Shown here: positions 44,084 through 52,801 of the stretch, in pieces
Layout of the letters: every line of letters starts with the position of its first letter
Numbering within the stretch: the first letter of the stretch is position 1
DNA from: Lentzea terrae
Lineage (GTDB): Bacteria > Actinomycetota > Actinomycetes > Mycobacteriales > Pseudonocardiaceae
Assembly: GCF_003265345.1 (NCBI RefSeq)
Contig: NZ_QFWW01000026.1
Coordinates: 365,841 to 429,840, forward strand
DNA: 64,000 nucleotides
Direction of reading: 5' to 3'
The notes under the pieces: generated by a model
Databases searched by the model: none
Told to the model about the DNA's origin: nothing
The model's input: only the letters and a program-made list of their open reading frames with translations
Program-made: the position numbers and the translations under genes

Positions 44084-45082
44084 ATGAGAAGGATTTTCGC
44101 TGTTGCCGCCGCTTTGGTCCTGACCGGTTGTTCGGCCGGTACCTCGACCGCGCCGCAGACGCACGAGGTCACTTTGGTGACGCACGACTCGTTCGCGATG
44201 AAGCCGGAGGTGCTGGACGAGTTCCAGAAGTCCTCCGGGATCACGGTCAAGCAGATCGCGAGCGGTGACGCGGGCGAGCTCACGAACAAGCTGGTGCTCA
44301 CCAAGGCCAACCCGATCGGCGACGTCGCGTTCGGCATCGACTCGACGTTCGCCTCGCGGGCGCTGTCCGAGGGCGTGTTCGCGCCGTACGCCTCACCTGA
44401 GGCGTCCAAGGGCGCGCAGCGCTACCAGGTGGACGGGACGGGCCGGCTGCACGCGGTGGACGTCGGCGACGTGTGCCTGAACATCGACCCGGCCAAGCTC
44501 GGTGGCGTCGAGCCGACCTCGTACGAGGACCTGGTCGACCCGAAGTTCAAGGACAAGCTGGTCGTGGAGAACCCGGCCACCTCGTCGCCGGGGCTCGCGT
44601 TCCTGCTGGGCACGATCGCGAAGTTCGGCGAGAACGGCTGGCAGGAGTACTGGACCAAGCTCAAGGCCAACGGCGTCAAGGTCGTGAGCGGCTGGGAAGA
44701 GGCCTACAACCAGGAGTTCTCGGCCACCAAGGGCACGCGGCCGATCGTGGTGTCGTACGCGTCGTCGCCGTCCGCGGAGGGTGGCAAGACCAAGGCCGTG
44801 CTGAGCACCTGTTACCGGCAGGTCGAGTACGCGGGCGTGCTGGCCGGTGCGAAGAACTCCGTGGACGCGCAGAAGGTGCTGGACTTCCTGCTGGGCGAGA
44901 AGTTCCAGGCCACCGTGGCCGAGCAGATGTACGTCTACCCGTCGCGCGAGGGTGTGGCGCTGCCCGAGTCGTGGGCCAAGGACGCCCCGCTGCCGACGAA
45001 CCCGCAGTCGCTGCCCGCGGACAAGGTGAAGGACAACCGCGAAGCGTGGGTCGAGCAGTGGCGCAAGCTCGTGCAGGGCTGA
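44084..45082 (+). CDS. thiB: Thiamine ABC transporter substrate-binding lipoprotein
   Basis: 332-aa precursor with lipobox LVLTGC (Cys about residue 18), then a periplasmic-binding-type fold: VTLVTHDSFAMKPEVLDEFQ and DVAFGIDSTFASRALSEGVF. This is the ThiB/tbpA family that captures thiamine and its phosphates. ATG 44084 is used; GTG 44081 one codon earlier is equally served by AGGGAG. First gene of the riboswitch-controlled operon. Confidence 0.94.
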   Translation: MRRIFAVAAALVLTGCSAGTSTAPQTHEVTLVTHDSFAMKPEVLDEFQKSSGITVKQIASGDAGELTNKLVLTKANPIGDVAFGIDSTFASRALSEGVFAPYASPEASKGAQRYQVDGTGRLHAVDVGDVCLNIDPAKLGGVEPTSYEDLVDPKFKDKLVVENPATSSPGLAFLLGTIAKFGENGWQEYWTKLKANGVKVVSGWEEAYNQEFSATKGTRPIVVSYASSPSAEGGKTKAVLSTCYRQVEYAGVLAGAKNSVDAQKVLDFLLGEKFQATVAEQMYVYPSREGVALPESWAKDAPLPTNPQSLPADKVKDNREAWVEQWRKLVQG

Positions 45083-45111
45083 CGGACCCCGGTCGTCCTC
45101 GCCGGTCGGCG

Positions 45112-46716
45112 GTGGCGCGGGCCGGCCTGATCTCGGCTCGTTCTGGCTGGTCAGCGGCTGCTTTGCTGCCGCTGGCCTTCCTCTCTCTGTTCTTCGCCTG
45201 GCCGGTCCTGGCGATCGTCAGCCTCGGCCTGCGTGAGGGCGGGGTGGTCTCCGCGCTCTTCTCCGGGGAGACCTGGGAGCTCGTCGGGTTCACGCTGGGC
45301 CAGGCCGCCGCGTCCACGCTGGTGGCGGTGCTCGCCGGGCTGCCCGTCGCGTTCGTGCTGGCCCGGTGCCGGATTCGCGGGCTCGGGCTGGTCCGGGCCG
45401 CGGTGATGGTGCCGTTCGTGCTGCCGACCGTCGTGGTGGGCCTGGCCTTCCGGACGTTCTGGCCGGACGGCGGGGTGCTGCCGATCATCCTGGCCAACGC
45501 GTTCTTCAACGTCGCCGTGGTCGCGCGGACCGTTGGCGGGCTGTGGGCGCACACGGATCGACGGGCCGAGGACGCGGCCCGAGCTCTCGGTGCTTCGCGG
45601 CCGCGGGCGTTCCTGTCCGTGGTGCTGCCCGCGTTGGCGCCCGCGATCGGGTCGGCAGCCGCGGTCGTGTTTCTCTTTTGTGCCACCAGCTTTGGTGTGG
45701 TGCTGGTGTTGGGCGGGTCGCGGTACCGGACCCTGGAGACCGAGATCTACCTGCGGACCGTCGAGCTGTTCGACCTGTCCGGTGCGGCTGCCCTGTCGCT
45801 GCTGCAGTTCGCCGCCGTGCTGGCGGTGCTGGTGCTGGGGGCGCTGGCCCGGCGCCGGCGGGAGACCGCGTTGTCGTTGCGCGGCAGGGAAGAGCTGGCG
45901 CGACGGCCGTCCGGCGGTGAGTGGTACGTCGTCGCCGCGGCCGGTCTGGTGGTCGTGGCGCTGCTGACGCCGGTGATCGGGCTGGTCGCGCGTTCGCTGT
46001 CCACTCGGGACGGTTGGAGCTTCGCCGGGTATGCCGCACTGGCCACCCGCGGCGATCGCGGGACGTTGGCGGTGACCGGGCTCGACGCGGCCTTCAACTC
46101 GGTGCGGACGGCGTTCGACGCGACGACCGTGGCCCTGGTGGTCGGGGTGTTCTCGGCCGTTGTGCTGGTCGGGTTGCGGAGGTCGGGCGGCCGGATCGCC
46201 GAGGTGCTCGACACCGCGTTGATGTTGCCGCTCGGGGTGTCCGCGGTGACCGTCGGTTTCGGGTACCTGGTGACGATGGACGCGTTGCCCGGCGATTTCC
46301 GGACGTCGCCGCTGCTGGTGCCGCTGGCGCAGGCGTTGGTGGTGACGCCGTTGATCGTGCGGATGGTGCTGCCGGTGTTGCGGGCCGTCGACGAACGGCT
46401 CCGGCAGGCGGCGGCGACGTTGGGCGCCTCGCCGGTGCGGGTGTGGCGTGAGGTCGATCTGCCGCTGGTCGGGCGGTCGCTGGTGGCCGCCGCCGGGTTC
46501 GGCTACGTGGTGGCGCTGGGGGAGTTCGGGGCCACGAGCTTCCTGGCGCGGCCGGACGCGCCGACGTTGCCGGTGGTGATCGCGCGGCTGATGTCGCGGC
46601 CGGGGGAGTTGAACAGCCAGATGGCTTATGCGGCGTGTGCGCTGCTGATGGTCGTCACGGTCGGGTGCGTGCTGCTGATCGAGCGGTTGCGCGTGCCGAG
46701 CAGCGGGGAGTTCTGA
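45112..46716 (+). CDS. thiP: Thiamine ABC transporter permease
   Basis: 534-aa inner-membrane protein made of two homologous six-helix halves, each with an EAA-type loop (EDAARALGASRPRAFLSVVLP and QAAATLGASPVRVWREVDLP). Size equals ThiP of other bacteria. The start is ambiguous: GTG 45112 has no obvious ribosome site and GTG 45058 would overlap thiB by 25 bp. The operon position and TPP riboswitch make thiamine the likely substrate. Confidence 0.92.
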   Translation: MARAGLISARSGWSAAALLPLAFLSLFFAWPVLAIVSLGLREGGVVSALFSGETWELVGFTLGQAAASTLVAVLAGLPVAFVLARCRIRGLGLVRAAVMVPFVLPTVVVGLAFRTFWPDGGVLPIILANAFFNVAVVARTVGGLWAHTDRRAEDAARALGASRPRAFLSVVLPALAPAIGSAAAVVFLFCATSFGVVLVLGGSRYRTLETEIYLRTVELFDLSGAAALSLLQFAAVLAVLVLGALARRRRETALSLRGREELARRPSGGEWYVVAAAGLVVVALLTPVIGLVARSLSTRDGWSFAGYAALATRGDRGTLAVTGLDAAFNSVRTAFDATTVALVVGVFSAVVLVGLRRSGGRIAEVLDTALMLPLGVSAVTVGFGYLVTMDALPGDFRTSPLLVPLAQALVVTPLIVRMVLPVLRAVDERLRQAAATLGASPVRVWREVDLPLVGRSLVAAAGFGYVVALGEFGATSFLARPDAPTLPVVIARLMSRPGELNSQMAYAACALLMVVTVGCVLLIERLRVPSSGEF

Positions 46717-47669
46717 TGGCGCTGGAACTTGACTCGATCACCGTCCGGTATGGACAGACGGCCGCGGTGTCCGACGTGTCCTTGACCGTGGCGGACGGCG
46801 AGGTCGTCGCGCTGCTCGGGCCGTCGGGGTGCGGGAAGTCGACGCTGTTGCGCACGATCGCCGGGCTGGAAAAGCCTTCCGCGGGCTCGGTTTGCTGGGA
46901 TTCGGCGGACCTGGCCGGGGTGCCGGTGCACAAGCGCGAGTTCGGGCTGGTCTTCCAGGACGGGCAGCTGTTCCCGCACCGGTCGGTGGCCGGGAACGTG
47001 GCCTTCGGGCTGCGGATGCATCGGGTGGACCGCTTCGAGCGGGACAAGCGGGTGCTGTCGCTGCTGGAACTCGTCGGCCTCGAGGGCTACGCGGATCGGC
47101 GCGTGACGCAGCTGTCCGGTGGGGAGCAGCAACGGGTGGCGCTGGCGCGGGCCTTGGCCCCGTCGCCGCGGTTGTTGCTGCTGGACGAGCCGTTGTCGGC
47201 GCTGGACCGGGCGTTGCGCGAACAGCTCGCGGTCGATCTGGCGCGCTTGCTGCGGGAGGCGGCCACGACCGCCCTGGTCGTGACGCACGACCACGACGAG
47301 GCGTTCACGCTGGCCGACCGGGTGGCGATCATGTCGCGCGGCCGCATCGTCCAGGTCGGACCGCCGGCCGAGGTGTGGTCGTCACCGGTCGACGTGGAGA
47401 CCGCGAAGTTCCTGGGGTGCAACAAGTTCGTCCCTGGCTCGTTCGTGGGCCTGTCCGTCGAACGGGTCGGGTTGCGGGCCACGGCGTTGCGGGTGGCCGA
47501 CTCCGGTGCATTGGAGGGCACGGTGCTGGAGCGGGTGCACCGGCGTGATCACGTGCGGTTGCTCGTGGAGATCGACGGCGAGGAGTACGAGGCAGTCGGG
47601 CCGATGACCGAGGTCGGGGACCGGGTGCGGCTCGAAATTGACTTGGACGGCGTCGCTCGGGTCGGTTAG
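46716..47669 (+). CDS. thiQ: Thiamine ABC transporter ATP-binding protein
   Basis: 317-aa ATPase with Walker A GPSGCGKSTLL at about residues 35-45, Q-loop VFQDGQLFPH, signature LSGGEQQRVALARAL, Walker B LLLLDEPLSALD and a C-terminal TOBE-like domain. It is longer than enterobacterial ThiQ because of the TOBE extension. ATG shares one base with the thiP stop; GGGGAG is 5 nt upstream. Powers thiamine import with ThiB and ThiP. Confidence 0.92.
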   Translation: MALELDSITVRYGQTAAVSDVSLTVADGEVVALLGPSGCGKSTLLRTIAGLEKPSAGSVCWDSADLAGVPVHKREFGLVFQDGQLFPHRSVAGNVAFGLRMHRVDRFERDKRVLSLLELVGLEGYADRRVTQLSGGEQQRVALARALAPSPRLLLLDEPLSALDRALREQLAVDLARLLREAATTALVVTHDHDEAFTLADRVAIMSRGRIVQVGPPAEVWSSPVDVETAKFLGCNKFVPGSFVGLSVERVGLRATALRVADSGALEGTVLERVHRRDHVRLLVEIDGEEYEAVGPMTEVGDRVRLEIDLDGVARVG

Positions 47670-47680
47670 CTGGGCGTCCT

Positions 47681-48439
47681 ATGGGACATCTTGAAGGGCG
47701 AGTCGCGCTCGTCACCGGAGTGAGCAGGCGGCAGGGAATCGGGTACGCGATCGCGTCCCGGCTGGCGGGGATGGGCGCTGACCTGTTCGTGCAGCACCAC
47801 GTGACGCACGATGCCGCGCAGCCGTGGGGCGCCGACTCGATCGACGAGGTGATCGACGGCATCGATGGTCGCGTGGAACACGTGGGCATGGATCTGACTG
47901 AGCCGGACGCGCCGGATCAGCTGGTCGCGGCGGCGGTCGAGGCGTACGGGCGAGTGGACATCCTGGTGTGCAACCACGCGCTCAGCGGGTCGGACGGTCC
48001 GTTGGGCGAGCTGGACGCGGCCAAGCTGGACCGCCACTACGCCGTTAACACGCGGTCGACCATCCTGCTGACGCAAGCGTTTGCCCGTCAGCACAACGGT
48101 GCGAAGGGCGGGCGGGTTGTGCTCATGACGTCCGGGCAGAACCTCGGGCCGATGCCGAACGAGGTCGCGTACGCGGCGGCGAAGGGCGCGCTGGTGGGGA
48201 TCATGCCGACGTTGTCGCACCACCTGATCAGGCAGGGGATCACGATCAACGCCGTGAACCCCGGCCCGACCGACACCGGTTATGCGACCGGGGAGACGCA
48301 CGAGTGGGTGCGGGAGCGGATGCCGCTGGGCCGCTGGGGCCAGCCGGACGACGCCGCCCGGCTGGTCTCGTGGCTCTGCACCGACGACGCCGAGTGGATC
48401 ACTGGTCAGGTCGTCAACAGCGAGGGCGGCTTTCGTTAG
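47681..48439 (+). CDS. Short-chain dehydrogenase/reductase (FabG-like)
   Basis: 252-aa NAD(P)-dependent oxidoreductase. The cofactor motif is TGVSRRQGIG, with NHALSG in place of NNAG, catalytic Ser in LMTSGQN, and the YxxxK pair in VAYAAAKGA. The C-terminus ITGQVVNSEGGFR fits the 3-oxoacyl-ACP reductase-like branch. It lies 11 bp after thiQ on the same strand and may be co-transcribed. Substrate unknown. The TAG stop is followed directly, in the same frame, by a HIT-protein fragment. Confidence 0.9.
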   Translation: MGHLEGRVALVTGVSRRQGIGYAIASRLAGMGADLFVQHHVTHDAAQPWGADSIDEVIDGIDGRVEHVGMDLTEPDAPDQLVAAAVEAYGRVDILVCNHALSGSDGPLGELDAAKLDRHYAVNTRSTILLTQAFARQHNGAKGGRVVLMTSGQNLGPMPNEVAYAAAKGALVGIMPTLSHHLIRQGITINAVNPGPTDTGYATGETHEWVRERMPLGRWGQPDDAARLVSWLCTDDAEWITGQVVNSEGGFR

Positions 48440-48679
48440 ATGACACTGCACGAGCCCGCCGTGGCGATGCGGGCCGCGTACGGATGTAACGGCATCTCGA
48501 CCCGTCAGCACAACGAGCCCGCCGGTGGTCAGGACGCGTGGCACTACCACTTCCACGTCTTTCCCCGGTACCACGGCGACGACCTCTACGGGTCGAAGCC
48601 GCTACCGCGGTTCGCCACCGGCGAGCAGCGTTGGCCTCACGTCGAGAAGTTGCGCGCTCGGCTCAGCTGTCCTTCGTGA
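48440..48679 (+). pseudogene. C-terminal fragment of a HIT-family protein
   Basis: 79 codons that match the last part of HIT hydrolases, including the histidine triad (AWHYHFHVFPRY) and the preceding GCNGISTRQHNEPAGGQD. The N-terminal half of the roughly 140-aa family is missing and the upstream sequence is the SDR gene. The frame is the same as the SDR and separated from it only by TAG. No ribosome site is apparent. Most likely a remnant; expression as a read-through tail of the SDR cannot be excluded. It overlaps the convergent permease gene by 17 bp. Confidence 0.7.
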
Positions 48680-49466
48680 TCAGGCGCATCGCCGCGAGGC
48701 CCGTGCCGATCAGCAGGTAGCAGCCCGCGAGCAGCGTGCTGTCCCAGATCTGGCCGGTCGGGATCGGGTCTCGCATCACGTCGATCAGGCCCGGGAACCC
48801 GGTCGTGATCAGGAACGGGTGCAGCCAGTCGAGCGACGAGAACTGCCCCAGCACCTGGAACACGATGATCGTCGTCATCGTCGCCGCCTGCACCACCAGC
48901 GGGTGCTCGGTGGTCGCGGAGACGGCGAGGGCGACCGCGCCGATCGACACCATCTGGAACGTCACCAGGATGATGAACAACGCGATGCGCAGCAGGCCTT
49001 CTCCGGTGGTCAGCGTGGTGCCGGAGAGGGTCATCATGCCGTTGGTGCCGAGGAACGCGGTGCCGGCGATGATGCCCACGACCGCCATCAGCGTGACGGC
49101 GAAGAGCGACATCGCGGTGAGCCCGAACAGCTTCACGAACAGCAGCCGCACCCGTGACACCGGCGCCACCAGCAGGCCGCGCAAGGTGCCATGCTGCGCC
49201 TCGCCCGCGAGTCCGTCGGCCGCCCAGATCGACGCCACCAGCGGCAGCAGCAGGTTGAGCGACAGGAACAGCGTGAAGATCGGCACGACCATGCCGTTGC
49301 CCTGCAGGATCGCGCCGAGCCCAGGCGGCCCGTCGCTGCCCTCACCGGCGGTCCAGATGCCGAAGCTGATGATGATCGGCACGAGGACGAGCCCGAACAG
49401 GCCGATGATGGTCCGCGGGCGGCGCAGCATCCACCGCACCTCGGAACCGAACTGACGCGTGATCAT
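48663..49466 (-). CDS. ABC-2 type transporter permease
   Basis: 267-aa membrane protein with about six helices and an EAQHGTLRGLLVAPVSRVRLL loop between helices 2 and 3, typical of ABC-2 permeases that act on lipids, peptides or antibiotics. ATG 49466 overlaps the ATPase stop (ATGA). Last gene of a three-gene unit: LolA-like protein, ATPase, permease. Confidence 0.9.
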   Translation of the reverse strand: MITRQFGSEVRWMLRRPRTIIGLFGLVLVPIIISFGIWTAGEGSDGPPGLGAILQGNGMVVPIFTLFLSLNLLLPLVASIWAADGLAGEAQHGTLRGLLVAPVSRVRLLFVKLFGLTAMSLFAVTLMAVVGIIAGTAFLGTNGMMTLSGTTLTTGEGLLRIALFIILVTFQMVSIGAVALAVSATTEHPLVVQAATMTTIIVFQVLGQFSSLDWLHPFLITTGFPGLIDVMRDPIPTGQIWDSTLLAGCYLLIGTGLAAMRLITKDS

Positions 49467-50467
49467 CGCGGTCCCCCGTCCAGTGTGTCCACAGCGGACA
49501 TTCCGCGCTCGGCCTCTTCGGCCTCGGTGAGCCGGGCGAACAGCTCCTCCAAGCCCGTCTTCCACCGGGTCGCCTCGTAGATCCCGACGCCGGCCTTGAC
49601 CAGCGTCTCGATCACCTGCGGCGCGGACGTCCCGGCGAGCTCGACCCGGAGGCCGTCGCCGAGCGGTCGTCCGGAGATCTTGGCGCTGCGCAATGCGCTG
49701 AGCGCGATCTCGACGTCCGGGGTGATGACCTGGAGCGCCGACCCGCCCGCCTGCAGCAGCTCGGTCAGTTCGCCCTGCGCCACCACGGTGCCGCGGTGCA
49801 GCACGGCGACGTGCGTGCAGGTGGCCTCGACCTCGCTCAGCAGGTGGCTGGAGACGAGGACGGTGCTGCCTGCCGCGTGCAGCTCGGCGATGATCTTGCG
49901 GATCTCCCGCGTGCCGGCCGGGTCGAGGCCGTTGGTCGGCTCGTCGAGCACGACCAGCTTGCGCGGCACGAGCAACGCCGCGGCCAGGCCGAGACGTTGC
50001 TTCATGCCGAGCGAGTACCCCCGGTACCTGCGGTGGGCCGCCTGCGCGAGCCCGACGCGTTCGAGCGCGTCCTCGACAGCCTGCTTGATGTTGCGCTTCT
50101 CGAGGAGCGGCTCGAACGCGGCACACCTGATGAGGTTCTCCCGGCCACTCAGGAACGGGTGGAACCCCGGACCCTCGACCAGCGCGCCCACGTGCGGCAG
50201 CGCCTGCTCGGCCCCGTCCGGCAGGGGTTTGCCGAGGAGCTCGATCTCCCCCTGCGTCGGCCGCACCAACCCGAGCAGCATCCGGATCGTGGTCGTCTTG
50301 CCCGACCCGTTGGGGCCGAGCATGCCGAGCACAGCACCTTCCGGCAGCTCGAGGTCGACGCGGTCGACCGCGACCGTGCTCCCGTACTCCTTGCGCAGAC
50401 CCTTGGTCCGCGCGGCGACGACGGTGGCTTTCTCCGTCGTCACCGGCGCGCTGGTCGAGGTGGTCAC
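49463..50467 (-). CDS. ABC transporter ATP-binding protein
   Basis: 334-aa ATPase: Walker A GPNGSGKTTTIRM near residue 51, signature YSLGMKQRLGLAAALL (LSGGQ replaced by SLGMK, as in bacitracin/CcmA-like exporters), Walker B LVVLDEPTNGLDP, H-loop VSSHLLSEVEA. The GTG start overlaps the upstream gene by 4 bp. It energises the permease downstream. Substrate is unknown; a cell-envelope lipid or peptide is possible from the LolA-like partner. Confidence 0.92.
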   Translation of the reverse strand: MTTSTSAPVTTEKATVVAARTKGLRKEYGSTVAVDRVDLELPEGAVLGMLGPNGSGKTTTIRMLLGLVRPTQGEIELLGKPLPDGAEQALPHVGALVEGPGFHPFLSGRENLIRCAAFEPLLEKRNIKQAVEDALERVGLAQAAHRRYRGYSLGMKQRLGLAAALLVPRKLVVLDEPTNGLDPAGTREIRKIIAELHAAGSTVLVSSHLLSEVEATCTHVAVLHRGTVVAQGELTELLQAGGSALQVITPDVEIALSALRSAKISGRPLGDGLRVELAGTSAPQVIETLVKAGVGIYEATRWKTGLEELFARLTEAEEAERGMSAVDTLDGGPR

Positions 50468-51543
50468 TTCACCTGTCCGATCGTGTCGAACAGCACCTGC
50501 TCGGGGACGGCACCGGCGACAACCCGGCCGTCGTCCGCGATCAGGATCGTGGCGACCTTGGTGGTGAACAGCTTGCCGCTGCCCCAGCTACCGCTGACCT
50601 TCTTGGTGAACCGGTCGACCAGCCCCTGCGCCTCGGCAGGCACCTGCGTCATGGCCTCGGCAGGAATCCTCCCGCCGATCACCGTGTCCCAGCCCGTGCC
50701 GAAGAGCTGCGGGTCCTCACCCTGCAGGGCTGCTTCCAGGCCTGCTTCCGGCAGCTTCTCGCGGGCCTCGGCCTCCTTGGCCTCCGGCGTGGTGACCTTG
50801 GCGTTGGCGGGCGGGGTGAACTCGAACAGCTTCGGGTCCTGCGGGCCGACGTTGATGCTGCTGAAGCCCACGGTGCCGGCCGGCTCGGCCGCGCCGTTGG
50901 TCAGGACGGCGACCCTGAGCGGCATCTTGAGCTCGGAGTCGACCGCGATCCTGACCTCTCGGACCAGCGTCTTCTCGCTGGCCTTCGGGGTCAGGACGAG
51001 TTCGTAGGCGGCGCGGTTGGCGACCCTTGCGGTGCCGTCGACCGTGATGTCGCTGAACTCCTTGGTCTGGGTGACGATCTCCTTGGCCGCGGTGGCCGGA
51101 TCGACTGCCTTCTGCTCCTGGGCCTGTTCCTTGTCCGGGCGCGGGTCAGCCTTGTGCTCGGACTTCGTGACCTCGTTGTCCTGCGAGTTCCAGGACCAGG
51201 TGGTCTTGCCGTCGTCGACGATGGTCTGCTCGGACTGGCCGTTCGGCAGGGCGAGGCGGAGCTTGCCGTTGCCGTCGGTCCAGATCCTGGCGCTGTGCTT
51301 GCCGTCTGCGAGCTGCGGGATCTCCGAGATGGCCGGGAGTCCGAGCTTGTTGTCGACTTCCACCGTGCCGCCGAATGCGGCTGGTTTTGCGGTCAGGACC
51401 TGCTCCACCAGGGTTTCTGCGGAGACGGCCGGTAGGGATGGCGGCTGGCCTGCGCCTGCTGGCATGGCCAGCAGGCTGAGGCCTGCTGCGCCCGTGACCA
51501 CACCGGCCGCTGCTGCGGCCAGGGTCACCTTTCGGTTGATCAT
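50464..51543 (-). CDS. Secreted LolA/RseB-like protein
   Basis: 359-aa exported protein with a signal peptide ending near AGA (residue 31), then an N-terminal beta-rich domain (ARIWTDGNGKLRLALP, VDDGKTTWSWNSQDNE) of the LolA/LppX/DUF2092 type, and a C-terminal domain of about 100 aa. This fold binds lipid or senses envelope state. GGAGGGG lies 8 nt before ATG. Overlap with the ATPase gene implies a lipid or envelope export function for the trio. It is divergent from a two-component system. Confidence 0.8.
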   Translation of the reverse strand: MINRKVTLAAAAAGVVTGAAGLSLLAMPAGAGQPPSLPAVSAETLVEQVLTAKPAAFGGTVEVDNKLGLPAISEIPQLADGKHSARIWTDGNGKLRLALPNGQSEQTIVDDGKTTWSWNSQDNEVTKSEHKADPRPDKEQAQEQKAVDPATAAKEIVTQTKEFSDITVDGTARVANRAAYELVLTPKASEKTLVREVRIAVDSELKMPLRVAVLTNGAAEPAGTVGFSSINVGPQDPKLFEFTPPANAKVTTPEAKEAEAREKLPEAGLEAALQGEDPQLFGTGWDTVIGGRIPAEAMTQVPAEAQGLVDRFTKKVSGSWGSGKLFTTKVATILIADDGRVVAGAVPEQVLFDTIGQVK

Positions 51544-52087
51544 TTCTGGTCCCCTCCTCCAAGGGCTTGTAGTTACAGCTTGGGGGCGGGTTGCTGAGAT
51601 GGTGCTGAGACTAGTTCTCGGTGGGGGTTTGTGCTGGTTGCCGCCGTTCCGGCGGGGTCCGTTCGCCGTTCCGGCGTGGGCGCTTGGGGTCCGTAGGTCG
51701 TCCCCCTGTTGCGTCGGCGGCTGGCGGGTTGTTGTCCGTGCGGGGTCGCTTTGCGTGGGTGGCGTTCCGGTTTCGTAGCGTTCCCCAGTTGCTTAGGGCG
51801 GGTTGCTGTTGCGTGCTTCCCCTTGGGAGGCGCCGCCCCCAAACCCCGCCAATCTGATCTGGGGGTACCACGCCGCTCTTGGGCTGATGGCACGCCTGTT
51901 GCTTTGGGCGGCTGCGCGCTACGTAGGTGGTGCCGCCCGCACCGCGTTTCAAGCGTTCAAGCGCCTCGGCTTCGCCTTCAGGTCGCCTCGCCTTCGGCCT
52001 CGGGGCTGATCTCCGCCTTCGGCGTGCTGGCGGGGGCTTGCTGAGAGTCGGCTGAGATCTTGCGGGCGGTGAAGCTGAGAGCGCGGC
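51544..52087. other. Intergenic region without a convincing gene
   Basis: About 540 bp between the LolA-like gene and the response regulator. It has ORFs in several frames, but they are Pro/Arg-rich and without ribosome sites, so I read them as spurious. The sequence is strand-biased (GTTGC, GTGGC-rich) and contains TTGGGAGGCGCC and CTGCGCGC-like short palindromes. It should hold divergent promoters at both ends. Confidence 0.5.
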
Positions 52088-52801
52088 ATGCTGTGCGGTG
52101 TGAAGCCTCGAGTGCTGGTCGTGGACGACGAAGTCGGCGTGCGCCGGGCGTTGGAGCGCGGGCTGGCGGCTGAAGGAATGGAAGTTGTCACGGCCGCTGA
52201 CGGGCCCACGGCCCTCAGGGTGGCGTTGACCGGGGCCTTTGACGTGGTGCTGTTGGACATCATGTTGCCCGGGTTGTCGGGGTATCGGGTGTTGCAGCGC
52301 ATGCGGGCCGACGGGGTGCGGACACCGGTGTTGATGGTGTCGGCGAAGGACGGGGAGATCGACCAGGCGGACGGGCTGGATCTGGGGGCCGACGGGTACC
52401 TGGTCAAGCCGTTCAGCTTTGTGGTGTTGGTGGCGCAGGTTCGGGCGTTGTTGAGAAGAGGTGGAGGGGCGCGGCGGAAGTTGACCTTGGGGAACCTCGT
52501 GATCGATCGGGGGCTTCGGGAGGTCAGCTGGGCAGGGCAGGACGTGTCGTTGAGTCCTCGGGAGTACGCGGTGTTGGACGTGTTGGCGTCCAGGGCTGGG
52601 TCGGTGGTCACCAAGGACGAGTTGTTGCGGACTGTTTGGGGGGACGAGCAGGCTGCGACGCGGAATGCGGTTGAGGTTTACGTGGGGTACCTCAGGCGCA
52701 AGCTGGAGGCGGTGGGGGCCGGGGAAGTGGTGCGGACGATCCGCGGGCACGGATACATAGCGTCTACTCCGGATCTGGACAGTGCCTTGGGGAACAAGTG
52801 A
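52088..52801 (+). CDS. OmpR-family response regulator
   Basis: 237-aa two-component regulator. Receiver domain with the phospho-acceptor Asp in VVLLDIMLPG (about residue 57), acidic pocket VVDDE, and Lys in VKPFS. The C-terminal winged helix ends VRTIRGHGYIAS. It is coupled by a GTGA overlap to the histidine kinase. Start ATG 52088 or GTG 52100. The divergent LolA-ABC unit is the likeliest target. Confidence 0.94.
   Translation: MLCGVKPRVLVVDDEVGVRRALERGLAAEGMEVVTAADGPTALRVALTGAFDVVLLDIMLPGLSGYRVLQRMRADGVRTPVLMVSAKDGEIDQADGLDLGADGYLVKPFSFVVLVAQVRALLRRGGGARRKLTLGNLVIDRGLREVSWAGQDVSLSPREYAVLDVLASRAGSVVTKDELLRTVWGDEQAATRNAVEVYVGYLRRKLEAVGAGEVVRTIRGHGYIASTPDLDSALGNK

Noticed and set aside
51573..51893. 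106-aa minus-strand ORF in the gap before the response regulator
   Set aside because: Pro/Arg/Thr-rich low-complexity product, no ribosome site, and other frames are equally open.
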